This document shows, piece by piece, positions 24,904 to 34,328 of a stretch of DNA of 64,000 nucleotides. The stretch's first letter is position 1; the number at the start of each line of letters is the position of its first letter. The notes below the pieces were generated by a model. It saw only the letters and a program-made list of their open reading frames with translations. It did no database searches and was not told the DNA's origin. A program made the position numbers and the translations under genes. The stretch covers positions 62,001 through 126,000 of the forward strand of contig NZ_WXEX01000007.1 in NCBI RefSeq assembly GCF_009877435.1, written 5' to 3'. This DNA is from Heliomicrobium gestii (lineage in GTDB: Bacteria > Bacillota > Desulfitobacteriia > Heliobacteriales > Heliobacteriaceae).

Positions 24904-26106
24904 ATGCCCTTCTCCTACGCCGAGCGGATGCAATCGGTAAAAGCATCGGCAATCCGTGAAATCCTGAAGGTGACCCAGGCCCCGGACATCCTTTCTTTTG
25001 CCGGCGGTCTGCCCGAGCCCGCGCTCTTTCCCGTTGACGCAGTCAAGGAAGCCACACAAAAGATCCTTGACCGGGATTCCCACAGGGTCTTGCAATACAG
25101 CCCGACAGAGGGATGGCCAGCCTTAAAGACCTATATCGCCGAGCACTACGGCGTAACGCCCGACTGCATCCTGCCTGTTTCCGGTTCCCAGCAAGGGCTA
25201 GATCTGATCGCCCGCAGCCTCCTCGATCCGGGCGATGAGGTGATCGTCGAACGTCCCGGCTACCTGGGCGCCCTGCAGATCTTTCAAGGATACCAGGCCC
25301 AGTTGACCGAGGTGACTCTTGACGATGACGGGCCCGATCTGACCGCCTTGGAGGCCGCCTTTCAACGGGGCCGGGCCAAACTGTTCTACACCATCCCCAA
25401 CTTTCAGAATCCCACGGGCATCACCATGAGCCTGGCGCGACGCCGTCAGGTGATCGAACTGGCCCGCCGCTACGGCGTCGTCATCGTGGAAGACGACCCG
25501 TACGGACAGATCCGCTTCGCCGGGGAGTCGCAACCCTCCCTTTGGTCGCTTGCCGGCGGTTGCGCGGCCGATCCCGATCTCGCCATCGTCCATCTGGGCT
25601 CTTTTTCCAAAATTGTGGTCCCCGGTTTCCGCGTGGGCTGGGTGCTCGGACCCGCTTCCTTTATCTCCCGTTTGGTCTTACTAAAGCAAACGACCGATCT
25701 GCATACGGGCACCTTCGTTCAAGCGCTTCTCGCCGAGATGATGACCGGCTTTGACTTTCCCGCACACCTGGCATCGCTGCGCAAGACCTACGGCAGCCGG
25801 GCCTCATCGATGCTGGCGTCGTTGCACCGTCATCTTGACGGTGTAGCCCAATGGACAAAACCGCAAGGCGGCATGTTCATCTGGGTCCGCCTGCCTGCCG
25901 GTATCGACACGGCAACGCTGTTGCCCCTCGCTGTTGCCGAGGCAAAAGTGGCCTATGTCCCAGGCGCTCCCTTCTACGCCAGCAACCCTGAACTCAACTG
26001 CCTGCGGCTAAATTTCTCCAATGTGCCTGAGGCCTCGATTGAAGCGGGCATGGAGCGGCTTTGCCGTTTGCTCCGCAAGGCGGCTCTGGGTAAACTCGCT
26101 TCGTAG
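24904..26106 (+). CDS. PLP-dependent aminotransferase, LysN/MocR-like fold type I
   Basis: The protein has 400 residues and belongs to the aminotransferase class I/II family related to 2-aminoadipate and aromatic aminotransferases. PLP-lysine is in HLGSFSKIVVPGFRVGW, and the N-terminus has ILSFAGGLPEPALFP and YSPTEGWPALK, typical of this subgroup. FQNPTGITM holds the cofactor-binding Asn. It lacks the DNA-binding domain of MocR regulators. The start ATG 24904 follows AAAGGAG. It lies 133 bp after the TrmB-type regulator and ends with its own terminator. The exact amino acid substrate is uncertain. Confidence 0.9.
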   Translation: MPFSYAERMQSVKASAIREILKVTQAPDILSFAGGLPEPALFPVDAVKEATQKILDRDSHRVLQYSPTEGWPALKTYIAEHYGVTPDCILPVSGSQQGLDLIARSLLDPGDEVIVERPGYLGALQIFQGYQAQLTEVTLDDDGPDLTALEAAFQRGRAKLFYTIPNFQNPTGITMSLARRRQVIELARRYGVVIVEDDPYGQIRFAGESQPSLWSLAGGCAADPDLAIVHLGSFSKIVVPGFRVGWVLGPASFISRLVLLKQTTDLHTGTFVQALLAEMMTGFDFPAHLASLRKTYGSRASSMLASLHRHLDGVAQWTKPQGGMFIWVRLPAGIDTATLLPLAVAEAKVAYVPGAPFYASNPELNCLRLNFSNVPEASIEAGMERLCRLLRKAALGKLAS

Positions 26107-26119
26107 AAAACCAAACCAA

Positions 26120-26159
26120 ATGCACCCCAACCGCAACGGTTTGGGGTGCACTGTTTTTT
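26120..26159 (+). terminator. Intrinsic terminator of the aminotransferase gene
   Basis: TGCACCCCAACCG pairs with CGGTTTGGGGTGCA (one bulge) and is followed by CTGTTTTTT. It may also act for the convergent chemoreceptor gene. Confidence 0.85.
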
Positions 26160-26169
26160 GCATCCGTTA

Positions 26170-28218
26170 TTATACGCTGAACCGCTTGATCTTTTCCAAC
26201 AAGTCAGCGGCCATCCTATCCAGTTCCTCCATGGTCGCGCCGATTTCCTGCAAGGTGCTGGCCTGGAACTGCACGCCTGTCGCCATCTGCTGGGCCAAGG
26301 TCGCCGAGGTTTGTGTCGAAGCAGACAGGTCGCCGATCGTCGCCGTCATCTCTTCGCTCAAGGCCGACTGTTCCTGAGCGGCGGCGGCGATTTCCTGCAT
26401 CTGGCTGTTCACTCGGCCGACAGCGGCGACAATCGATTGAACCTTCGCCGTCATGGCCTGAACCTGCCCAGCGGCTGTGATGATCTGTTCACCGGTCTTG
26501 TCGCTCATCACCACCGCATCGCGGGTCTTCGCCTCCATGCCGGCGATCGCATTGACGATCTCCTGGGCCGATTTCCCCGACTGCTCCGCCAGTTTGCGCA
26601 CCTCTTCGGCCACAACGGCGAAACCGCGGCCCTGTTCACCAGCCCGAGCCGACTCGATGGCGGCGTTCAGGGCCAGCAGGTTTGTCTGTTCGGCGATGCC
26701 GGTGATGATGTTGACGAAACCGGAAATGCCTGCCGTCGCTTCCACCAGTTGACCGACGACACTGGCGATCTCCCGCCGGCTCACGTCCAGGTTTTCCACT
26801 GTGCCAGCGACCTGCTCCATCGTTGTCAGCACCTCTGCGGCCTCTTGACTGACAACGGCGCTGTCCTGCGAAGCTGATGCCGCCGATTCGGCTACATGCT
26901 GGGATGTTCTGGCCACCTCGTCGGCGCCCTTACCCGCCTCTCTCAGCGCGTCGGCGTTATGAACAGCGTCACGAGACACCGCTTCCACACCGGTAGAGAC
27001 CTCAGCCATTCCCTGATTGGCGCTTTCCGCCGCCTGAGCGACCTGGTCAGTGGACTGTGACATCTGATCCACTGCATTGCGCAACTCCATAATCACATCA
27101 TGATTGGCCGTGATCATGGTGTTGAAGCTCCGCGAGAGGTCGCCGATCTCGTCACCGCTATCGATATCTGACCGGATCGTCAGATCGCCGCGGCTTGCCG
27201 TCTCCATAGAGGCCTTCAACCGATAGAGGGGCTTAACAAGAGAGTTGGCCAGCGCCAGTGAAACTGCCACGGCGGTGCCGGCGATGAGCAACCCGGCCAA
27301 GCTCAACGTCATAAGCAGGCGTGACGCTTCGGCCCGCAAGTCGTCCAGATTGACACTGGCGACGATATACCAGTCCCACGGTTCGAAGTAGCGGAAAATG
27401 GACAGCTTCTTTTTCCCCTCATAGGTGTATTCCATCTCACCGTTTTTCTCTTTGATCATTTGCTGGATGAAAGGCAAATCGCTGCCGTTTTTCCCCTTCA
27501 AGGTCGGATGAATGATAAAGTCGCCCGCTGTATCCATGACAAAGGCATAGCCGGATTGGCCGATTTTGATGTCCGCCACCGCTTTTTCGAGGATCGGATC
27601 CTGTTCCTTGACGCCTACATAAAGGGCGCCGATCACATTCCCTTGCCCATCAAGCAAGGGGGTATACCCGGCGATGTACCAACCTGTGACAACAAAGGCG
27701 CGTCCCTGAAAGGGCTGCTTGCGCATGATTGCCTGATATACAGGAGAGTCGCTCTTGATCGATGTGCCGACAGAGCGTTTTCCTTCCTTATTGAGCACAT
27801 TCGTGCTAACCCGCACAAGTTCATTCTCGTGGAATAAAAAGACCGTGGCTGTTCCGCCGGCCAGTTGCTGCAGTTTATCCACAAATTCCGTATCCAAGGT
27901 CAGCCGCCGGTTGCCCGCGTACAGAGCGGGCAGGGTGTAGTTGCCCACTTGCAACAATTCACTGGGTACGACGCGCGGTTCGCCCAAATAGGCCAATTCA
28001 TTCTTGGCCTCTTGGATGTTGCTCCGCAGTTGTTCCGACATGGCGGCCTGGCGGATGCCCACCATACTCACGATCGATTCCGTAATGTGTTCGCTGTCTT
28101 GCATCGCCGCCCGGGTAATCGCCTCGTCCGACTTGACGCCGGCCAGAATGCCGGTCACGCCAGCGCAGACCACGGTCAAGACAACAAAACTGACGATCAG
28201 CTTGTTTTTGATCCGCAT
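26170..28218 (-). CDS. Methyl-accepting chemotaxis protein with Cache sensor
   Basis: The receptor has 682 residues with a membrane segment (7-29), an extracellular Cache3/Cache2-type sensor (about 35-285, including [16 protein letters not shown] and a WYIVASV closing strand), a second membrane segment (about 300-322), a HAMP domain and a long coiled-coil signalling domain. The CheA/CheW-contacting hairpin [20 protein letters not shown] is intact, near residue 520. Cache sensors of this kind often bind carboxylates or amino acids. It is divergent from a lactate-permease-family transporter, which hints at organic-acid sensing, but this is inference. Confidence 0.93.
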   Translation of the reverse strand: MRIKNKLIVSFVVLTVVCAGVTGILAGVKSDEAITRAAMQDSEHITESIVSMVGIRQAAMSEQLRSNIQEAKNELAYLGEPRVVPSELLQVGNYTLPALYAGNRRLTLDTEFVDKLQQLAGGTATVFLFHENELVRVSTNVLNKEGKRSVGTSIKSDSPVYQAIMRKQPFQGRAFVVTGWYIAGYTPLLDGQGNVIGALYVGVKEQDPILEKAVADIKIGQSGYAFVMDTAGDFIIHPTLKGKNGSDLPFIQQMIKEKNGEMEYTYEGKKKLSIFRYFEPWDWYIVASVNLDDLRAEASRLLMTLSLAGLLIAGTAVAVSLALANSLVKPLYRLKASMETASRGDLTIRSDIDSGDEIGDLSRSFNTMITANHDVIMELRNAVDQMSQSTDQVAQAAESANQGMAEVSTGVEAVSRDAVHNADALREAGKGADEVARTSQHVAESAASASQDSAVVSQEAAEVLTTMEQVAGTVENLDVSRREIASVVGQLVEATAGISGFVNIITGIAEQTNLLALNAAIESARAGEQGRGFAVVAEEVRKLAEQSGKSAQEIVNAIAGMEAKTRDAVVMSDKTGEQIITAAGQVQAMTAKVQSIVAAVGRVNSQMQEIAAAAQEQSALSEEMTATIGDLSASTQTSATLAQQMATGVQFQASTLQEIGATMEELDRMAADLLEKIKRFSV

Positions 28219-28629
28219 AACGCCATCTCCTTTATTTTAATGGCAAGATCCTGTTGGCGACAGGACTGCGTCAGAACAGCAAAGGCCGCCTATTCGTGTT
28301 TATCTTTTTTATCACTTTATTTGTTGTTAACTCATACGCATACAATCCATATACAATCATTATTCAAGGAAAAGAAGACCACTTCTCGAATGATGCATTT
28401 ATTATATATCCTTTTTCGTGATTCAAACAACCTCTTAATATTTCCTCATTGCCCCCACCATCTCAAGTATAATTTCCGACCCCCATGTACGACTTTTTTC
28501 ATAACCGCCTGGAGATGCATGAAGCGCCCTAAAAATGCCAAATATCGCCCTAAACGGCAGGGCGACGCCTAAAGCGCCAGGTCTATAATTACATATATAA
28601 ACTTTTGTGTAAAAAGGAGGCGAGCAAGT
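28219..28629. other. Intergenic promoter region with phased CGCCCTAAA repeats
   Basis: This 411-bp divergent spacer is AT-rich near the chemoreceptor. Near the permease it has CGCCCTAAA at 28525 and 28546 and a related CGCCTAAAG at about 28566. The spacing of 21 and 20 bp puts all three on one helix face. A TATAAT-like TCTATAATTAC lies at about 28579-28590 before the ribosome site AAGGAGG (28613). I see no gene in it. Confidence 0.5.
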
Positions 28630-30201
28630 GTGACGTTATCTATTATTCCTACCCTACTGCCTATCCTCGTTATCGTCCTGATGATCGTCTGGAAACGGAT
28701 TCCGGTTCATATCAGTGGAATGGTCGGCTGGGTGCTCACGATTCTGGTATCCCTTCTCTTTTTAAATACCAGTTTCGAGGCCTGTCTTCGCTCCAGCCTC
28801 TCCGGTTTCGTGTTATCATTGCCCGTTTCACTGATCATGCTCACCTCTATTTTGCAAATGTCTTATATGGAACAGACAGGGGCGCTCCGCAGGATTGTCG
28901 TTTTTCTGAAAACGCTGGCGCCCGGCAACAAGCCTGTCCAAATCATGCTTTTGAATATCGGCGCCGGAACCGCCATGGTCTCCATCGGCGCAACGCCAAC
29001 ATCGATCCTGCCACCGTTGCTCGTGGCCCTCGGTTATTCGCCGTTCGTCTCTGTCGCCATGGCGACCCTCGGTTTTGACGCCCTCTGCACCTATGCGTTG
29101 ATCGCAACCCCTCTCGTCGTCTACTCCGACCTTTCCGGGGCATCGCTGATCCAGGCAGCGCAGATCTTTGCCCTCTACCTGCCCCCCATCTCGACACTGC
29201 TTGGCTTCGGCATGCTCTGGCTCGTCGGCGGCTGGTCGCTCATGAAGGAAGGATTTATTCCCTGCATCATCACCGGATTGACAACAAGCGGCATCGCTAT
29301 CGCGATCAGCTATATCCCATTCTTTGCGCCAGCCATCGTCCTCACCGGCATCATCTCCGGGCTCGGTACGATTGTCGTCATGCTGCTGTATTTAAAGCTA
29401 ATCGGCCAGCCAATCCATGACCGTTCTCTACTCACGCCAGAGGATCTTAAAGTGGAACGGCAGCTCTCCCTGCCAGCGGCCATGTCGCCGTGGCTGATTC
29501 TGACGTTCTTCCTCGTAGTGACCAACTTCTATCCGCCCATCTTTGACCTCCTGTTCAACCAGTGGTCCATGCCGATCGAAGCGATTCCAGGCAAACCGAT
29601 CAAGACCCGCGCCCTCTGGAATGCCTACACCTGGGCACTGATCAGCACCGTCGCAGCCATGATTTGGTTAAGACCCTCCCGGGAGATCCTTCGAAAAACG
29701 CGCGAGCGCTGGCTCCATCGCGCGATAAAACCGGCCATTTCCGCTTTCGTCTTTTACGCCATCGCTTACGTAATGAACAACTCCGGCCTTCAAAACGTAG
29801 ACGGTGTCTGGAAAATCGTCGACCCGGAAACAAACAACATGATCTCCATCCTGGCCGGCGCCTCCGCCGCCGCATTCGGTGTCCTCTATCCCTCAGTAAG
29901 CGCCTTTTTGGGGCTCTTCGGCGGCTTTGTCAGCAGCAGCCAGGGTTCTGGCATCGCCATGTTCACCAAGTATAACCTGCTCACCTCTGAGGCGCTCAAG
30001 GTCGACGGCTTGATCGTCAACGCAGCCGCCTCCATCTGCAGCGGCTTGGCCAACGCCATCGCGCCGGCCAAGGTGCAAGGATCGGCGGCCACCATCGACG
30101 CGCTGGGCATCGAGTACGCCGTAATTCGGAAATCCTCCATCATCATCGTGGGCATCACCGCTGTCATCTCAACGATGGCCTTGGTCTATGCATATCTCTG
30201 A
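28630..30201 (+). CDS. L-lactate permease (LctP) family transporter
   Basis: The protein has 523 residues with about 13-14 hydrophobic segments. The arrangement fits the LctP family: an N-terminal pair of helices, then EQTGALRRIVVFLKTLAPGN, a long Gly/Ala-rich core helix (NIGAGTAMVSIGATPTSILP), a central polar loop and a C-terminal core with SSSQGSGIAMFTKYNLL. It starts at GTG 28630 behind AAAAAGGAGG. The family imports lactate, glycolate or related acids with protons. lutABC at 48 kb would be a suitable catabolic partner, but sequence alone does not fix the substrate. It is divergent from the chemoreceptor. Confidence 0.75.
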   Translation: MTLSIIPTLLPILVIVLMIVWKRIPVHISGMVGWVLTILVSLLFLNTSFEACLRSSLSGFVLSLPVSLIMLTSILQMSYMEQTGALRRIVVFLKTLAPGNKPVQIMLLNIGAGTAMVSIGATPTSILPPLLVALGYSPFVSVAMATLGFDALCTYALIATPLVVYSDLSGASLIQAAQIFALYLPPISTLLGFGMLWLVGGWSLMKEGFIPCIITGLTTSGIAIAISYIPFFAPAIVLTGIISGLGTIVVMLLYLKLIGQPIHDRSLLTPEDLKVERQLSLPAAMSPWLILTFFLVVTNFYPPIFDLLFNQWSMPIEAIPGKPIKTRALWNAYTWALISTVAAMIWLRPSREILRKTRERWLHRAIKPAISAFVFYAIAYVMNNSGLQNVDGVWKIVDPETNNMISILAGASAAAFGVLYPSVSAFLGLFGGFVSSSQGSGIAMFTKYNLLTSEALKVDGLIVNAAASICSGLANAIAPAKVQGSAATIDALGIEYAVIRKSSIIIVGITAVISTMALVYAYL

Positions 30202-30224
30202 TGACAGGTGATCTCCCTAGAAAT

Positions 30225-30270
30225 AAAACAACCCCGCCGTCCGTTTACAGGGATGTGCGGGGTTGTTTCG
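30225..30270. terminator. Bidirectional terminator between LctP-like gene and DUF3006 gene
   Basis: AAACAACCCCGC (30226) and GCGGGGTTGTTT (30257) form a perfect 12-bp stem. T-rich sequence follows mainly on the minus strand, so it fits both convergent genes. Confidence 0.85.
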
Positions 30271-30278
30271 CAATTGGG

Positions 30279-30491
30279 TTATGACCAAAAGTCATCCATT
30301 CGTTTGTTCGCTTCTGCGCGGAGGCGGTTCGTCTCCTCCCGGTCGATCGCATATTTACCGTCCCTCGACTGGAGCACATCGCCTTCCTTCGCTTCCACAG
30401 GGAGGTTTTTTTTGGGGATATCAATCGTTTTTTTGCCGTCAACTTCGACAACGGCAAATTCACCTTCAAAGCGATCGATAATCATTGCCAT
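30279..30491 (-). CDS. DUF3006-type small protein
   Basis: The protein has 70 residues. It begins MAMIIDRFEGEFAVVE and continues with PKKNLPVEAKEGDVL and a C-terminal charged helix (REETNRLRAEANKRMDDFW). This is the DUF3006 pattern, a small beta-barrel-like domain common in Firmicutes that is often found beside exported nucleases or hydrolases. No such partner is adjacent here. Its ribosome site is GAGGTG. The function is unknown. Confidence 0.85.
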   Translation of the reverse strand: MAMIIDRFEGEFAVVEVDGKKTIDIPKKNLPVEAKEGDVLQSRDGKYAIDREETNRLRAEANKRMDDFWS

Positions 30492-30555
30492 GGATGCACC
30501 TCAAATTACGGGTATTGTGATCTTCGTACGAGTGAGTCTTACAGGGGGCACGGGT

Positions 30556-30845
30556 TTATTTCCCGATCGACGTAAAGGCGGGTACGGTAAGATTATTCTT
30601 TTCGGCTAACGCTTTTAGTTGCTCTGTAAACTCCTTCTCTTTCTTTGTTGAAGCATCCAACTGAGCCTTCGCCTGTTCAATCGCCTGGTCCGCTTTTTTC
30701 ATGGTCTCGCTCGATTTATCCATCTCGTTGCCAAGCCGCATGAGCGCGTATTCATATCGCCCCTGTCCAACGCTTCCATGGCCATTTTCTTGACTGGATT
30801 TGTCAATGCGTAAACATTCGCTAACGATCGGATTTTTCCTTCCAT
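30556..30845 (-). pseudogene. Small coiled-coil protein gene with a -1 frameshift
   Basis: An ATG at 30845 opens MEGKIRSLANVYALTNPVKK and continues to ALDRG. There, at a run of four G (near 30763), the frame is lost, while the neighbouring frame continues RYEYALMRLGNEMDKSSET and a 60-residue Lys/Glu-rich coiled coil to the stop at 30556. Adding one G joins both halves into one protein of about 96 residues. It is either a disrupted gene or a sequencing indel in a homopolymer. I do not recognise the family. Confidence 0.45.
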
Positions 30846-31244
30846 GAATTTTTCTTTATTCCAAATTATTTAAAACAATGTCTCCTGTTTTTAAATTCGC
30901 CCGAAAACCGGGTAGGCATGCTCGTTCGTAAATGTATATTGTTTCCCCGATCGTTTTCTTTAAGGGCCGGAAAAGAAAAACCACCGACTGATTCGATATC
31001 TATGGGTACAAATCCTCATCATTTTAACTAACTCGGGCCTTGCTTGCTAAATCGGACATCAACTTTATGATCGCCCGTCTCTCAATTCGTGTGCAAGGGT
31101 GCAGATTAGTACCCCTATTGGAAAAGAAAACATCAAAGAGAAATTTAATACATTTAGCGAAAGTAAAGGGTTGGTACGTGCAGGAAAATAAGTATTAATG
31201 TCGAAATCTTAATTCCCAAAATCAGATTAAGGAGTGTGTGGAAG
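30846..31244. other. Gene-free AT-rich spacer containing a sigK 3'-end copy
   Basis: There is no convincing gene in this 400-bp spacer. It contains the sigK-derived repeat (30978-31089) and the upstream region of the lipoprotein gene. Confidence 0.5.
30978..31089 (-). repeat. Degenerate copy of the sigK 3' end (direct repeat of 34329-34440)
   Basis: By eye, 112 bp align without gaps to 34329-34440 with 14 differences (98 of 112 identical). The offset is 3351 bp and the orientation is the same. The copy still reads [18 protein letters not shown], against [18 protein letters not shown] in the intact gene, but its stop codon has changed (TGA to CGA) and the frame ends three codons later. The homology continues about 50 bp past the stop into non-coding sequence. 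Confidence 0.85.
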
Positions 31245-32315
31245 TTGCGCAAACTGATGAGCTTAGTAATTACTATCGGATTGTTTTTGCTTGTGGGTTG
31301 CTCTAATTCTCCTAAGCCGGAAACTACGGTAACCAAGTTCATCGAAGCCGGAAAAAGTTTTAATTTTGAGCAAACAGCACAATTTATCAATTCTGCAAAT
31401 CCAAATAACAATGACAGATTTTTGAAAATAACAAAACCAGATAAAGAAGATATGAATAATTTTCAATACTTTGTAGACTATTTTAAAGACAATGCGGCAA
31501 AAATTACTTATTCCATAAAAAGTTCGACCATAGAAGACGACAAGGCCACTGTTTCAGTAGATTTTAAGTATATAAATGGCGGTCCGCTTCTCAAGGCAAC
31601 TGTTGGAGAAGTTTTTACTAAAGTACTACCGTTAGCCTTTAGCGGAGTTGAGATGAAAAAAGAAGATATGGGACCGCTGTTTGCCGCAGCCTTGAAAAAG
31701 CAAAGGGAGGTCATTCCGGAATCTTTTGCAGAAAAAACGATAGATGTCAAATTGATTAAACTGAATAACCAGTGGCTCATAAATGAGACAAGCGATGAGT
31801 TGGTCGATGTGTTCATGTCTAACTTCATTTCTGCAGGCAAAGAAATTGATAAAAGTATGGGATCTACTTCCGGTTCAAATCAGTCGTCGGCCGTGGGGAA
31901 AACAAAAAAGACCTTCATTTCAAAAGCAATTGGTGAAGAAGTAGTTCTTGCAACGATTAAGTTTAAAATTAACAGCGTAGAGGAAAAATCAGTACTCACT
32001 TCAAAATATGGCTCGTCTAAAACTGCTAAAGAAGGAGCAAAGTTTATAATTATCAATGCAGACATCACAAACATAACGAATGCACCTATAAACGCCCCAG
32101 CCGATTTGGATGTTATAGACAATAAAAATCGCCAATTTCAGCCTTATTCCGGTAGTATTGGTGTCGTTGATAATCTTTTAGATTATCGCAATCTTTCCCC
32201 GAGCATTAAAGAAACGGGATGTTGGGTCTACGAATTGCCACAAGATGCTTCTAGCTATAAACTTGTTTCAGGAAAGATGGGCACAAATGAAGTTTATCAG
32301 GTTACCTTGAAGTAG
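31245..32315 (+). CDS. Lipoprotein with DUF4352-like C-terminal domain
   Basis: The protein has about 356 residues. A lipoprotein signal (MSLVITIGLFLLVGC, with Cys as lipidation site) is followed by an NTF2-like or DUF5105-like N-terminal region (TTVTKFIEAGKSFNFEQ) and a C-terminal DUF4352-like Ig fold (FIIINADITNITNAP). The best start is TTG 31245, 10 bp after AAGGAG; GTG 31236 is too close to that site. Base composition is clearly AT-richer than the flanking genes, and codons are A/T-ending, which suggests horizontal origin. It is the only intact gene between the two sigK 3' ends. The function is unknown; such proteins are often surface-exposed in Firmicutes. Confidence 0.8.
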   Translation: MRKLMSLVITIGLFLLVGCSNSPKPETTVTKFIEAGKSFNFEQTAQFINSANPNNNDRFLKITKPDKEDMNNFQYFVDYFKDNAAKITYSIKSSTIEDDKATVSVDFKYINGGPLLKATVGEVFTKVLPLAFSGVEMKKEDMGPLFAAALKKQREVIPESFAEKTIDVKLIKLNNQWLINETSDELVDVFMSNFISAGKEIDKSMGSTSGSNQSSAVGKTKKTFISKAIGEEVVLATIKFKINSVEEKSVLTSKYGSSKTAKEGAKFIIINADITNITNAPINAPADLDVIDNKNRQFQPYSGSIGVVDNLLDYRNLSPSIKETGCWVYELPQDASSYKLVSGKMGTNEVYQVTLK

Positions 32316-32320
32316 CATAG

Positions 32321-32366
32321 CCAAAAGCCCAGCCCATCTCATAATCGAGCCGGACTGGGCTTTGCT
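32321..32366 (+). terminator. Intrinsic terminator of the lipoprotein gene
   Basis: AAGCCCAGCCC pairs with GGACTGGGCTT (one mismatch) and is followed by TGCTTATT. It ends at the remnant described next. Confidence 0.65.
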
Positions 32367-32520
32367 TATTCGGTTCCTCGGTACTTGTCCACCGTTTGCT
32401 TCAACCGATCAATCTCTTGAAAGCTCCCATCGTTCCCCCTCCGAGCAACCAAGCCGTATGATCCCTTTGCACTCGTCAGCCGACTGCTAGGCAAGAACAC
32501 AGGGAATGTAAAAAGCTAAA
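32366..32520 (-). pseudogene. C-terminal remnant of an unknown protein
   Basis: On the minus strand an uninterrupted frame of about 50 codons ends in GSFQEIDRLKQTVDKYRGTE and a TAA. It contains a basic segment (GSYGLVARRGND) but has no start codon or ribosome site. It reads like the tail of a truncated gene. The family is not recognised, and chance openness cannot be ruled out. Confidence 0.3.
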
Positions 32521-32600
32521 CTTTTCGTTCCATCGGCCATTTTGCGGTCATTTAATCTTCCTGCACGCATTGTAACCAAAGGCGAGGGTCCGTAATTTGA

Positions 32601-32920
32601 CTATCGCTCATAAATCACTCTTCCCTCGCTCAATGCTTCGTTATAGCACATGTCGGGTCGCTCACCGTAATCCCTTTTTCAGGAGTAGCTACCAGAACCC
32701 GCATAACCAAATCCAAACCATCCTGGTCCAAATTAGTCACAATTTCGACCATCTTCGAAACTTTTTAAAAGGGCAGTCGAGTATTACCAAGATTGCCAGT
32801 TCATCATGCTCTTCAGCGCAAGGTTTCATCGCATCTCCAAATGCAATTACTTTTATGCGGTTGATACTTTTTCATTATGATATCAGCGATTTTTTGCAGT
32901 TGGGTCTCTGATACGCTCAT
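32601..32920 (-). pseudogene. Decayed MNT-type nucleotidyltransferase gene
   Basis: An ATG at 32920 with a good site (AAGGGGGAAATC) opens MSVSETQLQKIADIIMKKYQ. After a frameshift it continues VIAFGDAMKPCAEEHDELAI, and after further shifts it reads LSEGRVIYER followed by TAG at 32601. This order (a helix, then an FGS-like loop and acidic site, then EGRVIYER) is the pattern of minor nucleotidyltransferases, often antitoxins paired with HEPN toxins. At least two frameshifts are needed and the catalytic residues look eroded. No intact HEPN partner is seen. Confidence 0.5.
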
Positions 32921-33196
32921 TTTGATTTCCCCCTTCAATTCTTTCGCAGCTGATTTCTCTCTAGCCTCCGGTTGTGTCTTCCCACCCATATCGCCTCGCC
33001 CATTGTGATTGCGCGTTCAACCATGTCACAATCACAGAAACGCGGTACACATGATCTTTTATCTAAGACAATGATTTCATTGAATTTGTTCCTTTAAATT
33101 CAGAACCTTTATTGACAAACACCGCAGGTGCCGTGGTCTTGGAAATCAAGTGTGTTGTGGGAACTGTTAATATCAACCCTAAAATGTTACCTCTAA

Positions 33197-33244
33197 CAGA
33201 AGAGGCCCCAGTCCAATTAAAACAGGACCGGGGCTTCTTCTGTT
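33197..33244. terminator. Long hairpin, probably a bidirectional terminator
   Basis: CAGAAGAGGCCCCAGTCC and GGACCGGGGCTTCTTCTG form a long stem with two mismatches, flanked by TTA-rich sequence. It stands at the downstream end of the methylase remnant. Confidence 0.55.
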
Positions 33245-33287
33245 ATACGCTTAGACAACCAACCACACTCAATTCGCCTCGGGCGTT

Positions 33288-33648
33288 TCATCCTTTCGTT
33301 TTTTCAGGCACCCCTGCGCCGGTCGAGGAGCAAACGGCCGCGAAATCATATCGTTGCCAAACTGCATACCAACGATCATACGCCTCGGAACGATAGCCAA
33401 ATATAATGGCCATTACTCTTATTGATCCGAACAGATGGGCCAGTTCTTCATGGCGCTCTGCCGTCAGTTCTTGAGGATACATTTTCTGTGTTACCATCGT
33501 CTCCAGGAAGTATGGGGGATCGCAGTAAAAAGAGAGTAGACAGGCTATCATAACTACGGACAAAATCGGCAAAGTCGAGGCATTCCAGGGCTCTCTCACA
33601 AAATATCATGCCGAACTCATAGATGCGTTTTTCGATGGTCAGTCATTT
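33288..33648 (-). pseudogene. Decayed D12-class DNA adenine methyltransferase fragment
   Basis: On the minus strand one frame reads RIYEFGMIFCERALECLDF and ADFVRSYDSLSTLF. The adjoining frame continues FYCDPPYFLETM, ELTAERHEELAHLFGS and GYRSEAYDRWYAVW. The catalytic DPPY motif and the following helix are those of Dam/D12 methylases. A frameshift lies in a CTCTCTTTTT run (about 33525-33535), and the N-terminal half (AdoMet-binding and recognition domains) is missing. The ORF tail after the domain is not typical, so this is a remnant and not a functional enzyme. Confidence 0.6.
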
Positions 33649-34328
33649 ACTAAGTAGTTGCCCGGATAACCTATACCCCCAATTGTCGTCCGTGACCTTC
33701 AAATCTGAGAGCCCTCATTACCGGATTTTTGGGAGGCGGCATTTCACAAAAATGACGAAAGATACGCCAGGATTATGGTGCCCGTTGGAGCAGTTTGTAT
33801 TGAGATACCGGATTGCGCATGACGTTTAGAAGGCTTACCACCTCCTCGTTCCTGTCATTATATACCCTGAGAAGAATCTTTCGTTTTGTTACCACTTCCC
33901 AACATCATAATGGCACCACGATTGCCGTACTTGCGCTACGAAAGCAGGTGTATCAACAAGCCCGGAATCGGCAGCCAGAATGTTTGTCGATACATACCTT
34001 GTAATTGTACCCTACCAGAAGAGGTCGCGTTAAATCCGAATTCATAAAACCGGGAATGTACTACCGGAAGACAAGATAGGAAATATCCCACAACACTCCG
34101 CAACCCCTGCCGTTAACCGCCTTATGGACTTCCCCATAAAGGCTGGTGTCTGTCAAGGGACGCTGAAGGCGGGCCTTTCGCCCTTACCCTTGACGGGCGA
34201 CGGTCTTTAGAGCCCCCCGAGAGGCGGTGACGGACGGACCGTACGAGAACTTTTTTCACTAATAATTTTATATCAAAGTGGACAACTATCTTGACAAAGA
34301 CCGCTTCTTCAGTGGCCACATTTTAGAG
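33649..34328. other. Gene-poor decayed region with a large hairpin
   Basis: No intact gene is seen. GTCAAGGG (34152) and CCCTTGAC (34187) flank an inner GGCGGGCC/GGGCG hairpin. Short open stretches occur on the minus strand but without starts or ribosome sites. This is probably the debris of a mobile element. Confidence 0.4.

Noticed and set aside
32597-32911. 104-codon plus-strand frame
   Set aside because: It is antisense to the better supported nucleotidyltransferase remnant and has no ribosome site.
34120-34260. Large hairpin as a group II intron or transposon end
   Set aside because: No domain V structure, reverse transcriptase or transposase could be recognised, so it is only noted as a hairpin.
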